Shown here in pieces: positions 57,852 through 64,000 of a DNA stretch of 64,000 nucleotides. Below the pieces are notes generated by a model. That model worked only from the letters and a program-made list of their open reading frames with translations. It ran no database searches and had not been told where the DNA came from. Each line of letters starts with the position of its first letter. The stretch's first letter is position 1. The stretch lies in the NCBI RefSeq assembly GCF_024294785.1, contig NZ_JANCLT010000001.1, forward strand, positions 362,793 to 426,792, written 5' to 3'. A program made the position numbers and the translations under genes. Source of the stretch: Ectobacillus ponti (GTDB taxonomy: Bacteria; Bacillota; Bacilli; Bacillales; Bacillaceae_G).

Positions 57852-58841
57852 CTATCTTGCGTTTACTTCGCGCGACACTTCATCAATCTGTCGAAGATGC
57901 GCCGGCGACAGCTCAAACTGCAGCGCTCCGATGTTCTCTTCCGCATGGCGCACCTTGGAGGCGCCCGGAATCGCCAAAACGGTATCTCCATGGAATTGAA
58001 TGGTCCAGTTCAAGGCAATCTGGCTGGAGGTCACGCCATATTCATCCGCCAAGCGGGCCAACAGGTCAATGAGCGGACGTGTTTTTTCCAGGCCGGCGGA
58101 TTTAAATTGAGGCATGTATTTGCGCGGCCCGGTTATATTGCGGATCAGCTCCGGATTTTGGTGGAACTTTCCAGACAGAATGCCCTGTTCAAGCGGCGAG
58201 TAGGCAATGATGGTAATGCCAAGCTCCTTGGCCGCATCCAGGATGCCGTTTTCTTCAATCCGGCGGTCCAACAAACTGTATTTGACCTGGTTGGATACAA
58301 GGGGGAAACCATGCTCCCCCAGCGCAGCGTGCGCCTCACGCATTTTAGCGGCGTTGAAGTTGCTGACTCCGGCATGGCGGATTTTCCGGCTTTGGAGCAG
58401 CTCTGCCATTGCATGCATTTGAGCACGGACCCCCGAAAAGGAGAATGGCTGATGAATTTGGTACAAATCAATTTCCCTTCCCTGCAAAGCCCGCAGCCGC
58501 TCCTCAATTGTGCCTGTCAATGAGTTGGCAGTCCGGAACAAGGGCCACCATTTGGTCGCGATGAGTGCGGAATCCGCTTGGTTTCCAAGTGCATGCAGCG
58601 CATTTGCCAAGGCCTCCTCAGACTTTCCCTTTCCGTACACCTCAGCTGTATCAAACCAATTTATGCCGCCCTCCAGGCTCTTTCGTACAATGTCCCGGAC
58701 GTCATTCTCGTCAAGCACGGGCCAGAAACGGCCGACAAGTCCGCTTCCCTTGCTGAATTGCCAACAGCCAAGACCCAGTGCTGATACGTATAGATCTGAA
58801 CTGCCAAGGCGGCGCTTCTTGATTTTCGTTTGCAATTCCAT
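57852..58841 (-). CDS. Aldo/keto reductase
   Basis: 329 residues, NADPH-dependent type. The catalytic tetrad is visible as D (WFDTAEVYGKG), Y in the same motif, K (IATKWWP) and H (YQIHQPFSFS). Cofactor-binding loops are YSPLEQGILSGKF and IPGASKVRHAEENIGAL. Substrate unknown. I choose ATG at 58839-58841 (MELQTKIKKRRLG), with GGGGGAAAG upstream. It is a stand-alone gene between phnD and helD. Confidence 0.9.
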   Translation of the reverse strand: MELQTKIKKRRLGSSDLYVSALGLGCWQFSKGSGLVGRFWPVLDENDVRDIVRKSLEGGINWFDTAEVYGKGKSEEALANALHALGNQADSALIATKWWPLFRTANSLTGTIEERLRALQGREIDLYQIHQPFSFSGVRAQMHAMAELLQSRKIRHAGVSNFNAAKMREAHAALGEHGFPLVSNQVKYSLLDRRIEENGILDAAKELGITIIAYSPLEQGILSGKFHQNPELIRNITGPRKYMPQFKSAGLEKTRPLIDLLARLADEYGVTSSQIALNWTIQFHGDTVLAIPGASKVRHAEENIGALQFELSPAHLRQIDEVSREVNAR

Positions 58842-58918
58842 ATTCTTTCCCCCATTCCCAATGAGTCCTGTTTGCCCCATCATATCATACGCCGCCGCAG
58901 TTCGTATCCTTTGCCGCT

Positions 58919-61243
58919 TCAGCCCTTTACGTATGTATCGGCTGCCGCGTGCTTCAGAAACGGATGTGTGTCAATCCGGGCATATACATACAGCTCGTGC
59001 ATGGCTCTTGTACAGGCTGTGTAAAACAGTTTGCGCTCTCTTTCCTGCCCATAATCATTGCCATCATAAATAATGACCGCATCAAATTCTACTCCCTTGG
59101 CCAGATAAGCGGGAATAATGGCAATGCCGCGCTCAAAGGAGACCGTTTCCTTGTGGATCAGCCGCGCGCCCAGCTGCCCGCCAATTGCCGCATGTGCGAT
59201 CCGGCTCGTCCGGGCCGTCTTACAGATGATGGCAATGGTTTCATAGTCGTCCTGCCGGAGCTGCTCCACAAGCCGAATTATAGATTCCTCCTTCGCCGCC
59301 TCCGCTTCCATGATGACTGGTTTTCTCCCCGCGCGCTGAAAGGGTTCGATTTCACTCCCGCCGGAAATCAACTGGCTTGTAAACTCAATGATGGGCCGGG
59401 TCGACCGGTAGCTCCGCGTGAGCACAATCCGCTCGGTCTGCTCCGCTTCATACAGCCCTTCAAAGGCTGATCCTTCCGCTCGTGCCGCATGTGCATGAAT
59501 GGCCTGATTAAAATCACCGAGGACCGTCAGTTTGGCATTCGGAAACAGCTTCTTCAAGAACGCAGCCTGAAACGGGGAATAGTCCTGCGCCTCATCGATG
59601 AATACATGGCGGATATCCATATTGCGCTGAAAGCCTTCCACCAGCTCCTGAAAATACAGATAGGGCGTTGCATCCTCATAAAGCAGTTCCCCTTGCTTCA
59701 GGTTCGCCAGCGTCTGGCGGCAAATGTCCGGCCATTGCCCGGGCAATTCCCCAAGCTCCAGCGCAAACGCTGGATCAGCAAACAGCTGCGCATACATGCC
59801 TGGCACATCAATAAACTCAAACTGCTTTACCGCAGCCCGTACCGGCCGGAAAGCATTCCGCACCACATAGGCTCCCAGCAGCTTTTCTTCCCTTCCAAAG
59901 TCGTCAAAGGTTTTGTCTGAATACCGCTTTTTCTTTTGCAGATGCTGATGCACCTTGACATATGCCTCCTGGTCCAGCAGCTGCACTTCTTCCTCTACCC
60001 AGGCCTTACGCCGCTCCCGCCGTTCCCGCTGCTTCAGCTCCTCCAGCAGCCAACGAGCCACATGCTGCAGCCGGTTGGGGATACGCCAGGATGGATCCAT
60101 TTCATAAAACTTGGCACTGATTTGCTCAGTTGAAATCATCACCCGCCCCCGGAACAGAATATCCCGAAACAGCATCCCTCCCTGCAGCAGTCTCTTTGCA
60201 TACCGCTCCAGCTGCTCCATGAAAGCAAAGCCGGCCTTATAGCGGATGCCTTCCAGCCTTGCCTCATACCCGGGAGCTTCTGCTTCTGTCAGCACATATT
60301 CCAGCTGCACAAATGGATCCTCCAGGCGGAGCACGTCACCCAGTTCATGCTCCAGATACTCCTGAAGCGTGGTTTGCTGCATATTCTCTTCCCCAAGCTC
60401 CGGCAGGACGGTGGAAATGTAGCTGTTAAACAGGGGATTGGGGGAAAACAGCAGAATTTGGTCCGCCCGCAATACGTGCCGGTAGCGGTATAACAAGTAA
60501 GCAACACGCTGCAGCGCAGCTGACGTTTTCCCGCTCCCCGCCGCCCCCTGCACAACCAGAAGCTTTCCCTTCTCATTGCGTATAATCTGATTTTGCTCCC
60601 GCTGGATTGTGGCTACAATACTGCGCATTTGCGTGTCAGCATGCTCCCCAAGCACCTCCTGCAGAAGCTCATCCCCAATTGTGATTCCCGTATCGAACAT
60701 GCTGCGAATCCTGCCAAAACGGATGACAAACTGCCGCTTCAGCAGCATGTCTCCCGTGATCATTCCGCCTGGCGCTTCATACCTCGCCGGGCCGACACCA
60801 TAGTCATAATACAGACTGGAAATGGGCGCCCGCCAATCATACACAAGAAACTGCTGCGTCTCCTCATCATAGAAGGAGCCGATGCCCAGATAGATTTGCT
60901 CCGGCGAGCTGTCTCCTTCCTCCTGAAAATCAATACGCCCAAAATAAGGAGATTGCTCCAGCCGCTTTAGTGTCTTCAGCTGCAGCTGTGCGTGCCGATG
61001 GCTCCGTTCCCGTTCAGACAACAGCTCTGCCTGCTGCTTGATGCTGGCCATCGTCTCAGTAGCTTCATCCGTATTGGAGAAGTTGACTGTTACATCCTCC
61101 CAAAAGTTCTTGCGCAGCTGTACAGCCTCTGCCTTTACACCGCCGAGCTGCTCTGTCAGCAGCGCAGCTTGCTTATGAATTTTTTCAGCGGTATCTCTAA
61201 CCCGCTGCTGCTCTTGCTCCAAATCTGATGTATGTATATTCAT
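58919..61243 (-). CDS. helD: RNA polymerase recycling motor protein HelD (UvrD-like)
   Basis: 774 residues, equal to B. subtilis HelD. A long N-terminal coiled coil (about 5-120) enters the RNA polymerase secondary channel. The superfamily 1 ATPase domain follows with Walker A VVQGAAGSGKTSAALQRVAYL, Walker B IRHVFIDEAQDYSPFQ, and LTRSYRSTRPIIEFT. HelD releases stalled RNA polymerase from DNA. I choose ATG at 61241-61243 (MNIHTSDLEQEQ) behind GGAGCGGAG. The open frame extends 54 codons upstream but lacks family likeness there. Confidence 0.95.
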   Translation of the reverse strand: MNIHTSDLEQEQQRVRDTAEKIHKQAALLTEQLGGVKAEAVQLRKNFWEDVTVNFSNTDEATETMASIKQQAELLSERERSHRHAQLQLKTLKRLEQSPYFGRIDFQEEGDSSPEQIYLGIGSFYDEETQQFLVYDWRAPISSLYYDYGVGPARYEAPGGMITGDMLLKRQFVIRFGRIRSMFDTGITIGDELLQEVLGEHADTQMRSIVATIQREQNQIIRNEKGKLLVVQGAAGSGKTSAALQRVAYLLYRYRHVLRADQILLFSPNPLFNSYISTVLPELGEENMQQTTLQEYLEHELGDVLRLEDPFVQLEYVLTEAEAPGYEARLEGIRYKAGFAFMEQLERYAKRLLQGGMLFRDILFRGRVMISTEQISAKFYEMDPSWRIPNRLQHVARWLLEELKQRERRERRKAWVEEEVQLLDQEAYVKVHQHLQKKKRYSDKTFDDFGREEKLLGAYVVRNAFRPVRAAVKQFEFIDVPGMYAQLFADPAFALELGELPGQWPDICRQTLANLKQGELLYEDATPYLYFQELVEGFQRNMDIRHVFIDEAQDYSPFQAAFLKKLFPNAKLTVLGDFNQAIHAHAARAEGSAFEGLYEAEQTERIVLTRSYRSTRPIIEFTSQLISGGSEIEPFQRAGRKPVIMEAEAAKEESIIRLVEQLRQDDYETIAIICKTARTSRIAHAAIGGQLGARLIHKETVSFERGIAIIPAYLAKGVEFDAVIIYDGNDYGQERERKLFYTACTRAMHELYVYARIDTHPFLKHAAADTYVKG

Positions 61244-61926
61244 GTCTCTCCGCTCCTTCAAACAAGCAGTTTCTGCAGGGAGCTGGCCAGTATTGTGCCG
61301 CATAACATAACAGGACACAAGCAGCCGCGATGCTTCCTGCCTCTCTGTCTTATTGTATCGCAAACAGGCAGCGGTGTATTCCGCTTCAAACGTTTTAACG
61401 AACACGGGAATACGGAAATCCTCATGTTTCTATATGTATAGGGCATTTTTTTGAGTTGCAGCGTGTTATGGAGAGAGGAGAAATGGAGAGGATCAAATTA
61501 CGGACAACCTTCCCGCGCCTAAAGAATGATATGGTTTTTTTATACTGAATTGGGAAAAAATTAAACTAAACACTTAAAAATTCACTTTGTTTCCTATATA
61601 ATATAAGGAAGGGATGCAATAAGAAGCATTGCACCGCTTATTTACGAGTGGATATGCGCGGGTCTTTTCCTCCTGCAAGTATAAAGGGGCAAGAAGAAGC
61701 GAAGTGTATAACTGCTGCTTTGTCTGTCCCGCAACAAGGTGCGGACAGCAGCACGAAAAACTGGTTTTCCTCTTCAAGAAAATGGAATTGGGTTCTTGCC
61801 TGCGGGTTCAGCCCTGCTGCCTGGACAAGCCTGCAGTACTGTACCATCACGCACTGAACTGATCCAAGTTCAGCTCCTGCGGACATACAGTTCCACTGGA
61901 AGGAATTGAAATAAAAGACGTATTCT
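61244..61926. other. Unexplained gap of about 680 bases between helD and the Xre-type gene
   Basis: No recognised gene. Seen: a 21-codon frame at 61483-61548 (+) with GAGAGAGGAGAA before its ATG; a TATAAT-rich stretch at 61598-61605; a TGCAAT/ATTGCA hairpin at 61614-61632; an open frame at 61648-61857 (+, GTG start, 69 codons, Ser/Trp-rich with no family likeness); and a CTGAACT/AGTTCAG hairpin at 61854-61873. Both strands were read. Confidence 0.5.
61483..61548 (+). CDS. Possible 21-residue peptide
   Basis: ATG at 61483 reads MERIKLRTTFPRLKNDMVFLY. GAGAGAGGAGAA lies directly before it. It could be a leader peptide or chance. There is no family support and no known neighbour dependence. Confidence 0.2.
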   Translation: MERIKLRTTFPRLKNDMVFLY

Positions 61927-62292
61927 TTACTTCTTCTCCAATGTTTTGCGGAGCTTGCGGACAATGTCAGTCATAAATTCCAGTTCCTCTTGTGTAATGG
62001 GCTGTCCATCCAATAAGAATTTGTACTGTTGGGTTAAACGCTGCGAATCCAGGTTCAGTTCCTGCACAAATTGTGTATCTTCCGCACCATAGTCCTGTTC
62101 CTTGTCTGTTTCAATAAACTCATGGATACTGATAGCGTATACATCCGCAATTTTTTGCAGCAGCGCAAGGGAAGGATTATAAATGCCCCGTTCGATTTTT
62201 GAAAGATTGCTATAGTCGTAATTGATCTTTTTAGCCAGGCTTTTCAGTGTGTCCCCATGTCTCTTCCTTATCTCTCTAATTCTACGATTCAT
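61927..62292 (-). CDS. Xre-family transcription regulator
   Basis: 121 residues. An N-terminal Cro/CI helix-turn-helix (about 1-60: MNRRIREIRKRHGDTLKSL, AKKINYDYSNLSKIERGIY) is followed by a helical C-terminal part (about 75-121) that may be a dimerisation or effector segment. No sensor domain is visible. An inverted repeat at 62358-62380, 66 bases upstream of its start, is a possible own operator. The regulated genes are not known. Confidence 0.85.
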   Translation of the reverse strand: MNRRIREIRKRHGDTLKSLAKKINYDYSNLSKIERGIYNPSLALLQKIADVYAISIHEFIETDKEQDYGAEDTQFVQELNLDSQRLTQQYKFLLDGQPITQEELEFMTDIVRKLRKTLEKK

Positions 62293-62579
62293 CCTGATTG
62301 CTCCTTACTAAAAGCTCTATTTCCTCAATTTTAGCCAATTTTATACTGCTTGTTGTTATTTTGGTTGTTTAATCCAAAATTATTTGTTTTGGTATGGTTA
62401 CCCAAGCCCTGCTATATACGCCCCACTGTAATGTATTATAGCACTGGGTTGAACGGTCCTGTCCACAAGAATATGGATAACCAGTATTTTGGGCAAGAGA
62501 GTGCGTGCAATCACAGCAAAGTTTCAGGAACACGCTACAATAAGAAGTGGAGATACATTTGCTGAATGAGGTGATTCAC
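62293..62579. promoter_or_regulatory. Divergent region with candidate operator of the Xre-type regulator
   Basis: 287 bases between the regulator and the DUF59 gene. ATTTTGG (62358-62364) and CCAAAAT (62374-62380) form a perfect 7-bp inverted repeat with a 9-base spacer, followed by another TTTTGG at 62387-62392. Role inferred from position only. Confidence 0.4.
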
Positions 62580-62897
62580 ATGGAACAGGAAATGAGAGAC
62601 AGAATATATGAGGCACTTGAAGAGGTCGTTGACCCCGAAATCGGAATCGACATTGTAAACCTCGGTCTTGTGTATGAAGTATCACTGGAGGATGGTCACA
62701 CAGTCCATATTCGCATGACCATGACTTCCATCGGCTGCCCGTTGGCAGGACAAATCATTTCTGATATTCAGTCAACATTGCGTGAGCACATTCCCGATAT
62801 TCAGGATGTGCGGGTGGAGGTAGTTTGGAGCCCGCCTTGGACAAAGGAACGCATGTCCCGCTACGCAAAGATTGCCCTGGGTGTTCATGGGGCCTAA
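62580..62897 (+). CDS. DUF59/MIP18-type Fe-S cluster assembly factor
   Basis: 105 residues. It matches the small DUF59 (SufT/PaaD-like) family: IYEALEEVVDPEIGIDIVNL, then GLVYEVSLEDG and MTMTSIGCPLAGQI. The conserved cysteine of the family is in SIGCPLA. The WSPPWTKERMSRYAK end is typical. Such proteins help mature Fe-S proteins. ATG at 62580 has GAGGTGA upstream. It is 12 bases before the cupin gene. Confidence 0.9.
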   Translation: MEQEMRDRIYEALEEVVDPEIGIDIVNLGLVYEVSLEDGHTVHIRMTMTSIGCPLAGQIISDIQSTLREHIPDIQDVRVEVVWSPPWTKERMSRYAKIALGVHGA

Positions 62898-62909
62898 GGA
62901 GGAACTGCC

Positions 62910-63221
62910 ATGGAACAAAAACAACTGACACAATTCCCATTAGTGGACAAAGTCATAAAAGTCCCTCTGTTCCGGACCGGGCAGGCAACCGCTGTTCTCG
63001 TACGCTTGGACAAAGATGGCGTTGTCGCCGAGCACTCCCATCCGGGACATGATGTATTCCTGCACGTTACAGCCGGTACAGTGGCCTTAACCATTGATGG
63101 CAGCGAGCATACAGCCGGGCCGGATCAATTCCTCCATTTGGATGGAAATGAACGGATCCGGCTGGAGAACAAAGAGGCGGAGCGGGCGGCTGTGTATATA
63201 GTTCTCTGTAAACAAAAATAA
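62910..63221 (+). CDS. Small cupin-domain protein
   Basis: 103 residues. A single cupin barrel with motif 1 around EHSHPGHDVFLHVTAGTVAL (two or three His plus Asp as possible metal ligands) and motif 2 around PDQFLHLDGNERIRLEN. Substrate and metal unknown. AAGGAGG precedes the ATG. It is probably co-transcribed with the DUF59 gene. Confidence 0.87.
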   Translation: MEQKQLTQFPLVDKVIKVPLFRTGQATAVLVRLDKDGVVAEHSHPGHDVFLHVTAGTVALTIDGSEHTAGPDQFLHLDGNERIRLENKEAERAAVYIVLCKQK

Positions 63222-63231
63222 GCCCAAACAG

Positions 63232-63263
63232 CAAGCCCGCCCTCCGGCAGGCTTGTTTTTTTG
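63232..63263 (+). terminator. Terminator after the cupin gene
   Basis: CAAGCC (63232-63237) and GGCTTG (63250-63255) form a stem around 12 bases, followed by seven T. Confidence 0.8.
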
Positions 63264-63364
63264 TTCCCTCTGCAGTTAGATTTTTCCCGGTAAGCGCAGC
63301 GGTAAAAGCAGTCATACTAGAGTTGTTGCGCAAGCAGCAAACACAACACAGCGGAGGGATGGCC

Positions 63365-63985
63365 ATGCAACAACAAGTACACAACCTGCACGCAGGCACG
63401 CTGCCGATGAACATGAACCACGGGGGACATGAAACGATTGACGTCTCTGAGCTGCTGACGGATTCCATCACATTAATTGACCAAATGTTGATGCAGCGCG
63501 AGTATATTCAGGATCCGGAGCTTCGGGAGATTGTGGACCGCCAATATCAATTCGCCCTGCAGGAATATGATGGACTTGTAACCGCCTTTACAATGAACCA
63601 GGCGCCGCAGCCTATGCGCTACCAGAGCTCTTTGCCGGTTCAGGTGCAGTATGGGATGCAGCAAATGCCGACAAGAAAGCCATTGCAGACTGTAAATGAC
63701 ATAACAGACCAGCATATTTCTGCCCATCTCCTTGTGGGACTGAAGGCGTCTGCAGTGGAAAAATCCCGCATCTGTCTGGAAATTACAAACCCTGTCATGC
63801 GGCACGCGGTTGCCAACAGCATCCCGAACTGCATTGAAATGGCATATGAGATGTTCCTATGGCAAAACAAGAACGGCTACTATCCAGTGCCGCAGTTTGC
63901 CCAGCAGGATATGCAAATGATGATGAACAGCTATGCACCGTCTTCAGGCAAGCCGGCCATGGGCGGCATGAACCGCATGCAGTAA
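63365..63985 (+). CDS. Spore coat protein of the CotF family
   Basis: 206 residues. The Coat_F family domain (about 20-175) has DVSELLTDSITLIDQMLMQR, then LREIVDRQYQFALQEYDGLV and EITNPVMRHAVANSIPNCIE. A Met/Gln-rich tail (QQDMQMMMNSYAPSS) follows. The helical repeats resemble a ferritin-like bundle. I choose ATG at 63365 because GGAGGG is 6 bases upstream. An ATG six bases earlier is too close. Coat location and function are inferred from the family. Confidence 0.88.
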   Translation: MQQQVHNLHAGTLPMNMNHGGHETIDVSELLTDSITLIDQMLMQREYIQDPELREIVDRQYQFALQEYDGLVTAFTMNQAPQPMRYQSSLPVQVQYGMQQMPTRKPLQTVNDITDQHISAHLLVGLKASAVEKSRICLEITNPVMRHAVANSIPNCIEMAYEMFLWQNKNGYYPVPQFAQQDMQMMMNSYAPSSGKPAMGGMNRMQ

Positions 63986-64000
63986 GGTCCATACGCAAAA

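Noticed and set aside
61638-61964. A 108-codon minus-strand frame overlapping the Xre-type gene
   Set aside because: It overlaps the end of the regulator in another frame, has no ribosome site and looks random.

Overview
The window is a stretch of chromosome from an endospore-forming, Gram-positive bacterium of the Bacillaceae. The evidence is the set of sporulation genes (safA, spo0B, spoIVFA/B, spoIIB, lonB, spoVID, ysxE, gerM, gerE, a CotF-type coat gene), Firmicutes-type RNA leaders (a T-box before valS, an L21-type leader before rplU), strong AGGAGG-type ribosome sites, frequent GTG/TTG starts, and gene order close to the B. subtilis / B. cereus nadA-safA-obg-min-mre-valS-hem-lon-clpX-tig-rph-gerE region. 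The species cannot be fixed from this sequence alone.

Layout. 1-2573: a cut-off CotS/YutH-like coat gene, safA and ywbE. 2659-8011: NAD synthesis, with nadB-nadC-nadA on the minus strand and nifS-niaR on the plus strand, separated by a region with inverted repeats that look like NiaR operators. 8073-12095: pheA, obg, spo0B and the L21-prp-L27 ribosomal operon. 12109-19334: rng, spoIVFB-spoIVFA, minD-minC and mreD-mreC-mreB, all read leftwards from mreB. 19481-24096: radC, maf, spoIIB, a lone plus-strand tatC, and folC. 24225-29852: valS with its T-box leader, two small genes, ysxE and spoVID. 30014-36181: the six-gene heme operon hemA-hemX-hemC-hemD-hemB-hemL. 36537-44265: engB, lonA, lonB, clpX, tig. 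44450-49573: the least conserved part, with ysoA-like, a CBO0543-type membrane protein, a family-2 glycosyltransferase, a membrane acyltransferase and two tRNA genes (Gly-TCC, Arg-TCT). 49672-54290: ysnB-like phosphodiesterase, rdgB, rph, gerM, racE/murI, gerE. 54462-57753: two tiny genes, tnrA with two TnrA-type boxes, and a phnD-phnE-phnC transporter. 57852-63985: aldo/keto reductase, helD, an Xre-type regulator, a DUF59 Fe-S assembly factor, a cupin and a coat protein.

How the genes work together: the window joins housekeeping modules (NAD, heme, tRNA charging, ribosome, protein quality control, cell shape and division-site selection) with sporulation modules. SafA and SpoVID, known partners in coat assembly, are both here with YsxE and two more coat genes. 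SpoIVFA/B form the sigma-K processing complex.

The window looks mostly like ordinary core genome. I found no clear defence island, prophage, transposon, CRISPR array or unknown multi-gene system. The points worth a second look are the lone tatC where B. subtilis has comC, a dispersed intergenic repeat at two loci, an unresolved T-box specifier, tandem TnrA boxes, a TTG-started coat gene overlapping safA, a two-gene set of very small proteins, and a roughly 680-base unexplained gap upstream of helD.
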